Notes: generated by a model from the sequence alone, not told the origin. Shown: positions 16,822 through 26,230, counted from the first letter of the stretch. The stretch is DNA of 64,000 nucleotides from Streptomyces sp. NBC_01237 (GCF_035917275.1 NZ_CP108508.1:5642001-5706000); one strand, 5' to 3'. Numbers and translations: made by a program.

Positions 16822-17769
16822 TCAGTCCACCGTCACGTAATCGGGGCCGGAGTAACGGCCGGTGCTGAGCTTCTGGCGCTGCATCAGCAGGTCGTTGAGC
16901 AGGCTGGAGGCGCCGAACCGGAACCAGTGGTTGTCCAGCCAGTCCTCGCCCGCGGTCTCGTTCACCAGCACCAGGAACTTGATGGCGTCCTTGGAGGTGC
17001 GGATGCCGCCGGCGGGCTTCACGCCGATCTGTACGCCGGTCTGCGCCCGGAAGTCGCGCACGGCCTCCAGCATGAGGAGCGTGTTCGCGGGGGTGGCGTT
17101 GACCCCGACCTTGCCGGTCGACGTCTTGATGAAGTCCGCGCCCGCCAGCATCCCGAGCCAGGAGGCGCGGCGGATGTTGTCGTACGTGGACAGCTCGCCG
17201 GTCTCGAAGATCACCTTCAGGCGGGCGGAGCCGCACTCCGCCTTCACGGCGAGGATCTCCTCGTAGACCTTCAGGAAACGGCCGGAGAGGAAGGCGCCGC
17301 GGTCGATCACCATGTCGATCTCGTCGGCCCCGGCCGCCACAGCGTCGCGGACATCCGCGAGCTTGACGTCCAGCGCGGCGCGTCCGGCGGGGAAGGCCGT
17401 CGCGACGGACGCCACCTTCACTCCGGAACCCGCCAGCGCGGCGGCGGCGGTCGCCGCCATGTCGGGGTAGACGCAGACCGCGGCGGTGCGCGGAGCCGTG
17501 CGGTCGGTGGGGTCGGGGTTGACGGCCTTGGCGGCGAGTGCCCGGACCTTGCCCGGGGTGTCCGCGCCTTCCAGCGTCGTCAGGTCGATCATCGAGATGG
17601 CGAGATCGATGGCGTACGCCTTGGCCGTCGTCTTGATCGAACGGGTTCCGAGGGACGCGGCGCGCGCTTCGAGGCCGACGGCGTCGACGCCGGGCAGCCC
17701 GAACAGGAAGCGGCGCAGCGCACTGTCGGACGCGGTCGCGTCGGAGAATGCGGGAGCAGTGGTGGGCAT
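16822..17769 (-). CDS. deoC: deoxyribose-phosphate aldolase
   Basis: 315 residues. Cleaves 2-deoxyribose 5-phosphate to glyceraldehyde 3-phosphate and acetaldehyde. Class I aldolase residues are present: Schiff-base Lys in ADFIKTSTGKVG, the second Lys in IGVKPAGGIRT, and an Asp in DEIDMVIDRGAFL. First gene of the operon deoC-ALDH-short ALDH. An N-terminal extension of ~45 residues precedes the barrel. ATG at 17769 was chosen; a GTG two codons upstream is possible. The nucleoside-regulon palindrome ends 20 nt upstream, so repression by a common regulator is likely. Confidence 0.93.
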   Translation of the reverse strand: MPTTAPAFSDATASDSALRRFLFGLPGVDAVGLEARAASLGTRSIKTTAKAYAIDLAISMIDLTTLEGADTPGKVRALAAKAVNPDPTDRTAPRTAAVCVYPDMAATAAAALAGSGVKVASVATAFPAGRAALDVKLADVRDAVAAGADEIDMVIDRGAFLSGRFLKVYEEILAVKAECGSARLKVIFETGELSTYDNIRRASWLGMLAGADFIKTSTGKVGVNATPANTLLMLEAVRDFRAQTGVQIGVKPAGGIRTSKDAIKFLVLVNETAGEDWLDNHWFRFGASSLLNDLLMQRQKLSTGRYSGPDYVTVD

Positions 17770-17788
17770 GGTCACCAGATGAGCATAT

Positions 17789-17800
17789 CTACGCGCGTAG
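17789..17800. promoter_or_regulatory. palindromic operator upstream of deoC
   Basis: CTACGCGCGTAG, identical to the sites before add and the purine nucleoside phosphorylase gene; 20 nt upstream of the deoC start. Confidence 0.7.
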
Positions 17801-17906
17801 CGACCTGTACAGGGGACCCGGCCGACCGTGCGTATTCGCCGAGCGGCGTGCGCCGGGCGCACGGCCGCCCCGTCGTCGTGGGCTCCGGTCAGGCAGAATC
17901 GGCCCT

Positions 17907-18581
17907 ATGACGAGCCCCACACCCCCCGCAGAGCCGACCTATGCCGACCGGACCTACCGGTCGGGCGCCGGGCTGGTCTGCGGTGTCCTGCTGCTTCTGC
18001 TGGTCGCCTGGCTCGCCGGTGATGCCATGTTCCAGGGGGACGGCCGGGTGCCGTGGGTGGCGCTCGCCGGGCTGCTGACGGCGGTGCCGCTGATCGTGGC
18101 GTTCACGCTGCGGCCCGCGGTGTTCGCGAACGGCACGCGGATCCGGATCCGCAACCCGTTCCGGACGGTCGAGCTGCCGTGGAGCGCGGTCGCCGACGTG
18201 CGCGCCGGGTACTCCACCGAGCTGATCGCCCGGGACGGCGCCACCTTCCAGCTGTGGGCGGTGCCGGTCTCGCTGCGGGAGCGCAAGCGGGCGGCCCGCA
18301 AGGCCTCGCGGCAGTCCCTGGACGACCCGTACGGCCGGACCTCGGTCAACGCCGACGTGCGCGACAGGCAGGCGCGCGTCGCGGCGGCCGACCAGACCGT
18401 GCTGGACCTGCGGGATCTGGCCGAGCGGGCGGGCCACGGGGAGAGCGGGAAGAGCGCGGGGACCGCGGAGACCGGGGCGACCGGGGCGGGCGTGGCGTCC
18501 CCGGTGCGCTGGGCGTACGAGGTGATCGCCCCGGCCGCGGTGGGCGCCGTGGCGCTCATCGTGCTGCTCGCCGTGGCGTGA
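17907..18581 (+). CDS. PH-domain-containing membrane protein
   Basis: 224 residues. Two adjacent membrane segments (about 20-42 and 50-66: LVCGVLLLLLVAWLAGDAMF; WVALAGLLTAVPLIVAF) lead into a bacterial pleckstrin-homology-like domain (GTRIRIRNPFRTVELPWSAV and ATFQLWAVPVSLRER), then a charged linker and a C-terminal membrane segment (about 203-222). Such proteins are common in Streptomyces and uncharacterised. It is divergent from deoC; the 17.8-kb operator lies closer to deoC and may or may not affect this gene. Confidence 0.8.
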   Translation: MTSPTPPAEPTYADRTYRSGAGLVCGVLLLLLVAWLAGDAMFQGDGRVPWVALAGLLTAVPLIVAFTLRPAVFANGTRIRIRNPFRTVELPWSAVADVRAGYSTELIARDGATFQLWAVPVSLRERKRAARKASRQSLDDPYGRTSVNADVRDRQARVAAADQTVLDLRDLAERAGHGESGKSAGTAETGATGAGVASPVRWAYEVIAPAAVGAVALIVLLAVA

Positions 18582-18969
18582 TGTGAGGTGACGTGAGGAC
18601 GGTGTCCCGGCGGGTGGCCGTCGGGCGCCGGGAGGCCGGGGCGCCGGGTCCGCCGCTCCTCGGTTCGTGAGCGGTGCGCGCCTTCCCGTGGGCCCGCACC
18701 CCGGCGTCCGCGCGCCGGCCGGCGCGCCCGCGGGAAGGCGTGTCCGCGGGAAGGCGTGTCCGCCGGACCGGGTGAGCGCCGGACCGGGTGAGCGCCGGAC
18801 CGGGTGCTCGTCGGGCAGCGGGCCGTTCCGGTGTATGGCGGACGCCCTACGGACTACATCGCGATGAAAACCGACCGGATGACTGGTTTGCGCCCCCGGT
18901 CGCGCCCCCCGCTCAATAAATTGCGCCTGCCGCCCGACTTCCGAAGGGGGCGGCGGGGGGTGGGGCGAC
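18582..18969. other. 388-nt intergenic region with 16-bp tandem repeats
   Basis: No convincing coding frame on either strand. Contains two families of 16-bp tandem repeats (18729-18807) and, near 18895-18925, a short less GC-rich stretch (AATAAATTGCG) that could belong to the promoter of the next gene. Confidence 0.5.
18729..18807 (+). repeat. 16-bp tandem repeats of two kinds
   Basis: CGCGGGAAGGCGTGTC occurs twice in tandem (18729-18760) and is followed directly by three copies of GCGCCGGACCGGGTGA (18761-18807, first and last copy with one end mismatch). Both units are 16 bp long, so the period is kept across the change of unit. Confidence 0.7.
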
Positions 18970-19359
18970 ATGACGCGTACGGATGGTGCTGATGGTGCCG
19001 GCAGAGCGGAAGCGGTACGGGCACGATGTCGGATCGACATCGACACGGACGGGGGATACGGCTGGCGGATGATCGCGCAGAACGGGCGCGTGGTCGCGGT
19101 GTCCGCCCATGCGTTCGGCGCGTACGGCGACTGCCGTCGCGCCTTCGACGAACTGCGCGAGAGCCACCGGGGCCAGACCGGTGCTGTCCAGCACACGCCC
19201 TCGGGCAACGGCTGGATCTGGCTGCTGAGGGAAGCGGACGGCCGCGCCACGGCCGTCTCCGCACGGGCGTACGAACGGCATTCGACCTGCCGGGCCGCCT
19301 ACGAACGGTTCCGCGCGCTCCTCGCCGAGATGGGGGACGTCACCGGAAGTTGCCTTTAG
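18970..19359 (+). CDS. small DUF1508 (YegP-like) protein
   Basis: 129 residues with two related halves: WRMIAQNGRVVAVSAHAFGA ... CRRAFDELRE and WIWLLREADGRATAVSARAY ... CRAAYERFRALL. This internal duplication, a polar strand with NG followed by a Y/F-x-x-x-x-x-C segment, is the pattern of DUF1508 proteins of the YegP type. Function unknown; cytoplasmic, no signal peptide. It lies just ahead of the Pst-like cluster but is separated from it by about 60 nt with no clear link. Confidence 0.75.
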   Translation: MTRTDGADGAGRAEAVRARCRIDIDTDGGYGWRMIAQNGRVVAVSAHAFGAYGDCRRAFDELRESHRGQTGAVQHTPSGNGWIWLLREADGRATAVSARAYERHSTCRAAYERFRALLAEMGDVTGSCL

Positions 19360-19420
19360 GGCACACCTCATTCACATCTCGGGGCGCACGGGTTCATCGC
19401 GTCCCGCGAGCGTCGGCCGC

Positions 19421-20473
19421 GTGATGACACGAACAAAGGAGCGACCCCCGCCCGCCGGGACACGCACCGGCGCACCGGACGAGCCCGGCGCCGTATCCGA
19501 AGTGCCCCGGCGGCTGTACGCGGACCCCGGGCTGCCCGACCGGGTGTTCCGCGCGGTGGCCCGGAGCGGCGGGGGCTTCGTGCTGGCCGTGATGCTCCTG
19601 GTCGGCGGATTCCTCCTCTACCGGGCCTGGCAGGCGCTCGAACGGGCCGGCTGGGCGTTCCTCACGACCCAGGCGTGGGAACCGGACGCCGGACGGTTCG
19701 GCATCGCCGCGGTGCTCATCGGCACGGTGCTCATCGCGCTGACCGCGATCACCGTGGCGGTTCCGCTCGCCATCGGCGGCGCCCTCTACATCTCCGAGTA
19801 CGCGCCGCCGCGGCTGCGCCGGACCCTGATCAGCGTCGTCGACCTGATGGCCGCCGTGCCCTCCGTGGTCTACGGGCTGTGGGGGCTCTTCTTCTTCGAG
19901 GGCGCCGTCCTGCCCACCGCCCGCTGGATCGCCGCCTACTTCGGGTGGTTCCCGCTCTTCACGGTCGACGGGGCCGACCCCCGCGACCCGCTCGCCCCCG
20001 AGACCGTCTACACCTCCTCCACCCTGATCGCGGGCATCGTGGTCGCCCTGATGGTGGCGCCCATCATCTGCTCGGTGATGCGCGAGGTGTTCTCGCAGGC
20101 ACCCGCCGGGGAGCGCGAGGGCGCGTACGCCCTGGGCGCCACCCGCTGGGGCATGATCCGCAGCGTCGTCCTGCCCTTCGGCAAGGGCGGCATGATCGGC
20201 GGCACGATGCTCGGGCTCGGCCGGGCGCTCGGCGAGACCATCGCCGTCTACCTGATCATCTCGCCCGTCTTCGAGATCCAGTGGCATGTGCTGCAGAACG
20301 GCACCAGCTCGGTCGCCGCGCTGATCGCCCTGCGCTACGGCGAGGCCAGCCCGTTCGGCATGTCCGCGCTGATGGCCGCCGGTCTCGCGCTCTTCCTCAT
20401 GACCCTCGTCGTCAACTTCGCCGCCTCGTCGATCGTCGCCCGCAGCCGCTCCGGCGCCTCCAGCGACGCCTAG
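19421..20473 (+). CDS. PstC-like ABC transporter permease of an extended Pst-type cluster
   Basis: 350 residues. After a ~40-residue Pro/Arg-rich cytoplasmic tail there are six hydrophobic segments (about 47-70, 88-115, 125-150, 200-225, 255-280, 310-335). The EAA loop that contacts the ATPase is clear: EREGAYALGATRWGMIRSVV, then LPFGKGGMIGG. LMAAVPSVVYGLWGLFFFEG is typical of PstC. It is the first gene of a + strand cluster ending with a PstB-type ATPase ~10 kb downstream. GTG at 19421 and ATG at 19424 are both possible. Expected role: channel half for phosphate or a related oxyanion. Confidence 0.88.
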   Translation: MMTRTKERPPPAGTRTGAPDEPGAVSEVPRRLYADPGLPDRVFRAVARSGGGFVLAVMLLVGGFLLYRAWQALERAGWAFLTTQAWEPDAGRFGIAAVLIGTVLIALTAITVAVPLAIGGALYISEYAPPRLRRTLISVVDLMAAVPSVVYGLWGLFFFEGAVLPTARWIAAYFGWFPLFTVDGADPRDPLAPETVYTSSTLIAGIVVALMVAPIICSVMREVFSQAPAGEREGAYALGATRWGMIRSVVLPFGKGGMIGGTMLGLGRALGETIAVYLIISPVFEIQWHVLQNGTSSVAALIALRYGEASPFGMSALMAAGLALFLMTLVVNFAASSIVARSRSGASSDA

Positions 20474-20490
20474 AAGGGTGCCCGCCCGTC

Positions 20491-21957
20491 ATGACACTCG
20501 CACCCGAACCGCCGCGGACCGTAGGCGGGTTCGCGTCCGCGTCCTCGTCCGCGTCCTCGTCCTCGCCGAAGGACGTCCCGGAAGCCGCCCGGGATCACGT
20601 CGCCCAGGATCACGTCGCCCCGGACCACGTCGCCCCGGACCACGGAGCCCCGGCCGCGTCGCGCACCGTGCTGCCCGCCCGCACCGCTGAACGGCAGCGG
20701 ACGGGCGGCGAGGTCCGGCGCTCCCTGAAGCTGACCCGCCCCTCGGACACCTTCGCCCTGGCCGGTGCGGCTGCCGCGGCGCTGAGCGTGACCGCACTGC
20801 TCTTCGTCCGCCTGCTGCCGTTCAACGGCGCCGTGGGCTTCGTCTTCGTCGCGTACGTGCTCTTCCTCGGGCTGTACGCGCTGCTGGTCTCGTTCGACGA
20901 GGACGGGCCGGCGATCAGGGACCGGCTGGCGGGCATCGTCGTACGCAGCATGGGACTGGTCATGCTCGTCGCGCTGGCCTTCGTGATCGTCTTCACGCTC
21001 TGGGAAGGCCGCAAGGCGCTGCCCCACGGCAACTTCTTCACCCAGGACATGAAGCTCGCGGGCCCGCTGGACGGCCTCGGTGTCGGCGGCATCCTGCACG
21101 CCATCGTCGGCACGCTCCAGCAGATCACCCTCGCGCTCCTGGTCACCGTCCCGACCGGGCTGGTCTGCGCGGTGTTCCTCAACGAGGTCCCGGGCCGCTT
21201 CGCCCGCTTCGTCCGCACCATCGTCGAGGCGATGACCGCGCTGCCCTCGATCGTCGCCGGTCTGTTCATCTACGCGACCGTCATCCTCGCCGTCGGCTTC
21301 GACAAGTCCGGGCTCGCCGCCTCCCTCGCCCTGGCCGTGATGATGCTGCCGATCATCATCAGGGCCTCGGACGTCGTCATCCGCCTGGTGCCCGGCACGC
21401 TGCGCGAAGCCTCCTACGCGCTGGGGACCTCGCGCTGGCGCACCGTCTGGCACGTCGTGCTGCCCACCGCCCGGTCCGGGCTGACCACGTCGGTCATCCT
21501 CGGCACCGCCCGCGGGGTGGGCGAGACATCGCCGGTGCTGCTCACCGCGGGCTTCACGGCCGAGCTGAACGCCGATCCGCTGTCCGGGCCGCAGGTCTCG
21601 CTGCCGCTGGCCACCTTCGAGTTCGTCAAGTCGCCCGAGCCCGACATGATCGCCCGCGGCTTCGGCACCGCGGCGACGCTCATGGCGCTGGTGCTGCTCC
21701 TCTTCGTGATCGCCCGGCTCATCGGCGGCCGCGATCCGGGGCAGCTGACGAAGGCCCAGACCCATCGGCGGGTCCTCGCCTCGCGCCGCGACTCCGCCCG
21801 CTTCACGGCCCGTACCGGGGCCCGCGCCGCGGCTGGTTCCCCGGCCGGTGCCGAAGGCCGTGCCGAAGCCCGTTCCGCAGCCGGTGAGGCCACCCGTACG
21901 ACACCGTCGGGCACCCCGTCCGGCGGCGCCACCACCACACCCGGGAGTACCCCGTGA
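20491..21957 (+). CDS. PstA-like ABC transporter permease with long terminal extensions
   Basis: 488 residues; ordinary PstA is ~280-300. Residues 1-85 are a Ser/Ala-rich tail that includes four 5-residue repeats of the DHVAP type. Two extra hydrophobic segments follow (about 90-140), then the PstA core with MTALPSIVAGLFIYATV and the EAA loop EASYALGTSRWRTVWHVVLP. The last ~60 residues are again Ala/Gly/Thr-rich. The stop overlaps the next start by 4 nt (GTGA). Partner of the PstC-like protein. Confidence 0.87.
   Translation: MTLAPEPPRTVGGFASASSSASSSSPKDVPEAARDHVAQDHVAPDHVAPDHGAPAASRTVLPARTAERQRTGGEVRRSLKLTRPSDTFALAGAAAAALSVTALLFVRLLPFNGAVGFVFVAYVLFLGLYALLVSFDEDGPAIRDRLAGIVVRSMGLVMLVALAFVIVFTLWEGRKALPHGNFFTQDMKLAGPLDGLGVGGILHAIVGTLQQITLALLVTVPTGLVCAVFLNEVPGRFARFVRTIVEAMTALPSIVAGLFIYATVILAVGFDKSGLAASLALAVMMLPIIIRASDVVIRLVPGTLREASYALGTSRWRTVWHVVLPTARSGLTTSVILGTARGVGETSPVLLTAGFTAELNADPLSGPQVSLPLATFEFVKSPEPDMIARGFGTAATLMALVLLLFVIARLIGGRDPGQLTKAQTHRRVLASRRDSARFTARTGARAAAGSPAGAEGRAEARSAAGEATRTTPSGTPSGGATTTPGSTP
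20593..20652 (+). repeat. four 15-bp in-frame repeats in the PstA-like gene
   Basis: Unit GAYCACGTCGCCCCG, four tandem copies encoding DHVAQ-DHVAP-DHVAP-DHGAP in the N-terminal tail. Confidence 0.8.
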
Positions 21958-23687
21958 GACCCGCGACCGTGTCCCGTCTGGCCATGGGGCTGGCCGCGCT
22001 GCTCTGCGCGCTGCTGGCCACCGGTCAGCCGCCCGCCCTGGCGGCCTCGTACAGCAAGATCACCGGCGCCGGCTCCACCTGGAGCTCCAACGCGCTGGAC
22101 CAGTGGCGCCGCAATGTCGCCTCCAACCTCGGGATGACCGTCAACTTCGCGGCCACCGGCTCGTCCAACGGCCGTGAGCAGTTCAAGAACGGCACGGTCG
22201 ACTTCGGCGTCTCGGAGATTCCGTACGGGCTCAAGGAGGGCGGCGTCACGGACGTGCCGCCGAAGCGCGGCTACGCGTACATGCCGATCGTGGCCGGTGG
22301 CACCGCGTTCATGTACAACCTCAGGATCGGTGGCAAGCGGGTCACCAACCTGCGGCTGTCCGGCGACGTCCTGGCCAAGATCTTCACCTCGCGGATCACC
22401 CGGTGGAACGCGCCCGAGATCAGGGCGGACAACCCGGGCCTGAACCTGCCGAGCCGCCAGATCGTGCCCGTCGTACGCTCCGACGGTTCCGGCACCACGG
22501 CGCAGTTCACCACCTGGCTGGCCAAGGAGCAGGGCGCGACCTGGAACGACTTCTGCCGACGGGCCGGGAAGTCCACGCCCTGCGGCATGACGTCGTACTT
22601 CCCCAGCGCCTCGGGCTCCTCCCAGATCGCCAAGTCCGGTTCGCTGGGCGTCTCCGGCTATGTGCGGCAGAACCACGCCGAGGGCGCCATCACCTACGTC
22701 GAGTACTCGTACGCCATCAAGACCGGCTTCCCGGTCGCCAAGATGCTCAACCGGGCCGGGTACTACGTGGAACCGACCGCCTCCAGCGTCGCCGTGGGGC
22801 TGATGGCGGCACGGATCAACAACGACAAGGGGTCCTCCGACTACCTGACGCAGATCCTCGACGGGGTCTACCGCTCGGGCGACCGGCGTACCTACCCGCT
22901 GTCCAGCTACAGCTACATGATCGTGCCGACCTCGCTGGACGGCGAGAAGAACCCCATGACGGAGGCGAAGGGCAGGACCCTCGGCGCCTTCGCCAACTAC
23001 TTCCTCTGCGACGGCCAGCAGCAGGCGGAGGAGCTCGGCTACTCACCGCTGCCCAAGAACCTGGTGCTCGCGGGATTCGACCAGGTACGGCGGATCCCCG
23101 GCGCCCCCACCGGCAAGGTCGACATCAACGGCTGCCGCAACCCCACCTTCTCCAAGGACGGCGGCAACACCCTCGCCAAGAACGCGCCGTACCCGAAGGC
23201 GTGCGACCAGCGGGGCCCGCAGCAGTGCTCCAACGGCACCGCCGGAGCCAAGAACGAGCAGACCCCGGTGAAGCCCGCGGCGCAGGGCTCCAACGGCGGT
23301 TCCGGAAACGGCGGTTCGGGCGGCGGAGGCGCGGGTGGCACCGGCGGTTCCGGCGGGGCGACCGGCTCCGGCGGCACGGGAAGCGCCGGTACGACGGGCG
23401 GTGCCGACAGCGACGGTGACGGCACTCCGGACGCCCAGGAGGCCGCCGCGGGCGGGGGAGGCGCGATCGACCCCGACACCGGCGAACCGATCGACGACGG
23501 CGGCTCCGGCTCCGGTGACGCCTCGGTCGTCGCCAACCCCGTCAATCTCGCGTCCGACGACGCGGTGGGGCTGCGCGGTGCCCTGATGGCGCTGTCCGCC
23601 CTGCTGCTCGCCGGTGTGGTCGTCGGCCCGCCGCTCACCGCCCGCGCGCTCGCCGCGCGGTCCCGCCGCAAGGGAGACCTGTCGTGA
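21954..23687 (+). CDS. membrane-anchored PstS-like phosphate-binding protein with Ca-type loop
   Basis: 577 residues. Signal peptide (1-31), then a PstS-type domain to about 400: ITGAGSTWSSNAL at the mature N-terminus, FAATGSSNGREQF, and VVRSDGSGTTAQF, the residues that hold phosphate in PstS. A long Gly/Ser linker follows (440-490), then ADSDGDGTPDAQEAA, a DxDxDGxxD calcium-loop like thrombospondin type 3 repeats, and a C-terminal membrane segment (about 545-567) with a basic end. So it is tethered by the C-terminus, not by a lipobox as usual for Gram-positive PstS. Coupled to its neighbours by GTGA overlaps on both sides. Confidence 0.85.
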   Translation: MRPATVSRLAMGLAALLCALLATGQPPALAASYSKITGAGSTWSSNALDQWRRNVASNLGMTVNFAATGSSNGREQFKNGTVDFGVSEIPYGLKEGGVTDVPPKRGYAYMPIVAGGTAFMYNLRIGGKRVTNLRLSGDVLAKIFTSRITRWNAPEIRADNPGLNLPSRQIVPVVRSDGSGTTAQFTTWLAKEQGATWNDFCRRAGKSTPCGMTSYFPSASGSSQIAKSGSLGVSGYVRQNHAEGAITYVEYSYAIKTGFPVAKMLNRAGYYVEPTASSVAVGLMAARINNDKGSSDYLTQILDGVYRSGDRRTYPLSSYSYMIVPTSLDGEKNPMTEAKGRTLGAFANYFLCDGQQQAEELGYSPLPKNLVLAGFDQVRRIPGAPTGKVDINGCRNPTFSKDGGNTLAKNAPYPKACDQRGPQQCSNGTAGAKNEQTPVKPAAQGSNGGSGNGGSGGGGAGGTGGSGGATGSGGTGSAGTTGGADSDGDGTPDAQEAAAGGGGAIDPDTGEPIDDGGSGSGDASVVANPVNLASDDAVGLRGALMALSALLLAGVVVGPPLTARALAARSRRKGDLS

Positions 23688-26230
23688 GACCCCCGCGTGC
23701 CCGTGTCCGCCCCGGGAGACGTACGGCCGCCGGTGCCGGAGCGCTCCTCGCCGCCGTACTGCTCGCCCTGGTCCCGCTGCCGAGCGGCGCCGACCAGGCG
23801 CGGGCGGCCCAGGCGGCGACCACGGAACAGACGGCACAGACGGCCAGGACGGCATCCACGGCGTCCACGGCGTCCACGGCGCGGGCGGCTTCCGCGGGCC
23901 GTGCGGCGGACGCCGGATCGGCGGTCACCAGGAGCGGTACCAAGGGGCCCTACGACGACTTCTCCGGCCTCAGGGTGACCGTCCACCAGACCGAGCACCT
24001 GCGGGCCCAGGGTGTGAAGGTGACCTGGACCGGCGGGAGGCCGACCCCGCTGGGCGGAAAGTTCGTCAACTACCTCCAGATCATGCAGTGCTGGGGCGAC
24101 AGCTCCGGCGGCCCCGACCGGGAGAGCTGTGACTTCGGGGCGGTCAGGGCCGGGGGGAGCTACAACGGGAGCCGGGTGCTGCCCGAGGGATGGGACCCGC
24201 AGGAGTCCGAATACACGCAGGGCGAAGGCAACTTCAGCCCCTTCGTGCCGTTCCGGCCCGTCACGGGCAAGCCCACCGAGGACGCCTACGACTTCACGTA
24301 CTTCGGCCCGAACGACTCGAACGCGGAACCCCTGCGCAAGACCCAGCCGGACGGCACCGGCGAGGCGATCTTCGAGGTGCAGACCGCACTCCAGGCCCCC
24401 CACCTGGGCTGCGGCGAAGTGAACGGCAGCGGCGGGAAACCGCGCTCGTGCTGGCTGGTCGTGGTGCCGCGCGGCGAGCACGAGACCGAGGCGCCGGCCA
24501 ACGGCAACCTGGACACCTCCCCGCTGAGCCGGTCGAACTGGGACCGCCGGATGGTCTTCCCGCTGCGGTTCGATCCGGTCGGCGCGACCTGCGACCCGGA
24601 CCGGCCGGAGCGCCGCATCATCGGCTCCGAACTGCTCACCGACGCCGTCTCGTCGTGGCAGACCGTCCTGTGCGACGGCCTGGACGCCCGCTTCACCTTC
24701 AGCCAGTCGGGCGAGGACCACGCCCGCTCCCTGATCCGCAACCCCTCCGCCACCTCGCCCGGGATGGCCGTCACGGTCGACCCCGTCGAGACGGCCGAAG
24801 GCGCCCCGCCGGTCGTGCACGCCCCCCTCGCGGTGAGCGGGCTGAGCGTGGGATTCCTCTGGGAGCACGCGGGGGCGCCGAACGAGTGGGTGCGCGATCT
24901 GCGGCTCAGTCCACGGCTGCTGGCCAAGATGCTGACCCAGTCCTATGTCGCGGGCGTCAGTCTCTGGAGCGTCGACAGCCCGAAGCCGCCGCATCTGGCG
25001 GGGAATCCCGAAGCGCTGGTCAGCGATCCTGAATTCGTGGAGCTCAACCCCGCCATGGCGGGCCGAGCGGCTCGCAGCGGTCCGCTCGGAATGGTCGCAC
25101 CGAGCGAGAACTCCGATACGAGCCGACTGCTGTGGCGCTATCTTCAGTCCGACCGGGACGCCCGCGAATTCCTTTCCGGAAAACCCGATCCCTGGGGAAT
25201 GAAACTCAATCCCTTCTACCGGGACATGGCGCTCGACAAAGAGGCGCCGGACTACTTCCCGAAAGCGGACCCGACGGAGACCAGGGCCTCCGCGGGACCC
25301 ACGGAGTGGGCCGTCTACACCGGTGCCGAGATCGTGCCGTACGCCGAGAACCTGCACGACGGTGCGCTGCGCGTGCGCCGCGGGTACAGCGGTCAGACGA
25401 CGAACTTCGAGGTCTGCGCCGAGTGCGCCACGGGCGGCAAGCTGACCGGGGAGCGCAGCCCGCAGGGCATGCGCCAGGTGGCCGGACTGGTCGACGCCCC
25501 GTCGGCCGACCGCTATCAGCTGGACATCGCGGCCCTGCCGAACGCCGACGGTGAGTTCGTCGTGCCCACCGAGAAGTCCCTGCTCGCGGCCGTCGCGCAG
25601 ATGAAGGACTCGGCCGTGGCCGGGGTGAAGGCGCCCGATCCGGCACGGGCGAGGAACGGCGCGTATCCGCTGACGGCGGTCGCCTACGCCGCCGCCACCA
25701 CGGACCAGCCCGCCGCCGCCCGCCGGGACTACGCGCGGATGATCCGGTACGCGGCCGGGCCGGGCCAGACAGCGGGCCTCACCCCCGGACAGCTGCCGCA
25801 CGGGTACGCCCCCCTGCCCGCGGCGATGCGCGCACAGGCGAGGGACGCGGCGGGCCTGCTGGAACGCGGCGCCGGGACCCCGCCCGGCGCCGGCACGCCG
25901 GGTGGCGGCCGGAGCGCAGGACCGGGCGGCGACGGCACCGCGGGCGGACCGGCATCCGGTGCGGACTCCGGCGGTACGGGGGGCGGCACGGCGGCCGGTG
26001 GCGGCTCGGCGGGCGGCCCCGGCCCCGACGGGTCGCCGGGGACCGCGGCGGGCGCCGACGACACGTCGAAGGTGGCCGCGACCGCGTCCGGCGCACCGAC
26101 CCCCTCGCAGGTCCTCGGGCTGATCCGGTGGGTGCTGCTGGGGGTGCTGATCGCGGGCGGCGCGGCGGCGCTGGCGGGCCCGGTGATGATGCGGCTGTCG
26201 ACCCGGAGGGCGGCGGCCGGCTCCGGCTGA
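23684..26230 (+). CDS. large membrane-anchored extracellular protein with PstS-like features
   Basis: 848 residues. Signal peptide (about 15-42), a Thr/Ala-rich stretch with TAS repeats, and a ~650-residue extracellular part with several cysteines (MQCWGDSSGG; LGCGEVNG; RSCWLVVVP; VCAECATGG). Segments such as LAVSGLSVGFLWEHAGAP, LLAKMLTQSYVAGVSLWS and YPLTAVAYAAATTD recall the binding-protein fold seen in the preceding gene, but the match is distant. A Gly-rich linker (about 725-800) leads to a C-terminal membrane segment (about 815-838). Coupled by GTGA overlap to the upstream gene. Function unknown; probably part of the receptor complex. Confidence 0.75.
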   Translation: MRPPRARVRPGRRTAAGAGALLAAVLLALVPLPSGADQARAAQAATTEQTAQTARTASTASTASTARAASAGRAADAGSAVTRSGTKGPYDDFSGLRVTVHQTEHLRAQGVKVTWTGGRPTPLGGKFVNYLQIMQCWGDSSGGPDRESCDFGAVRAGGSYNGSRVLPEGWDPQESEYTQGEGNFSPFVPFRPVTGKPTEDAYDFTYFGPNDSNAEPLRKTQPDGTGEAIFEVQTALQAPHLGCGEVNGSGGKPRSCWLVVVPRGEHETEAPANGNLDTSPLSRSNWDRRMVFPLRFDPVGATCDPDRPERRIIGSELLTDAVSSWQTVLCDGLDARFTFSQSGEDHARSLIRNPSATSPGMAVTVDPVETAEGAPPVVHAPLAVSGLSVGFLWEHAGAPNEWVRDLRLSPRLLAKMLTQSYVAGVSLWSVDSPKPPHLAGNPEALVSDPEFVELNPAMAGRAARSGPLGMVAPSENSDTSRLLWRYLQSDRDAREFLSGKPDPWGMKLNPFYRDMALDKEAPDYFPKADPTETRASAGPTEWAVYTGAEIVPYAENLHDGALRVRRGYSGQTTNFEVCAECATGGKLTGERSPQGMRQVAGLVDAPSADRYQLDIAALPNADGEFVVPTEKSLLAAVAQMKDSAVAGVKAPDPARARNGAYPLTAVAYAAATTDQPAAARRDYARMIRYAAGPGQTAGLTPGQLPHGYAPLPAAMRAQARDAAGLLERGAGTPPGAGTPGGGRSAGPGGDGTAGGPASGADSGGTGGGTAAGGGSAGGPGPDGSPGTAAGADDTSKVAATASGAPTPSQVLGLIRWVLLGVLIAGGAAALAGPVMMRLSTRRAAAGSG

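Noticed and set aside
18667..18867. Short + frame in the 388-nt gap before the DUF1508 gene
   Set aside because: Crosses the 16-bp tandem repeats, has no ribosome site and gives a low-complexity translation.
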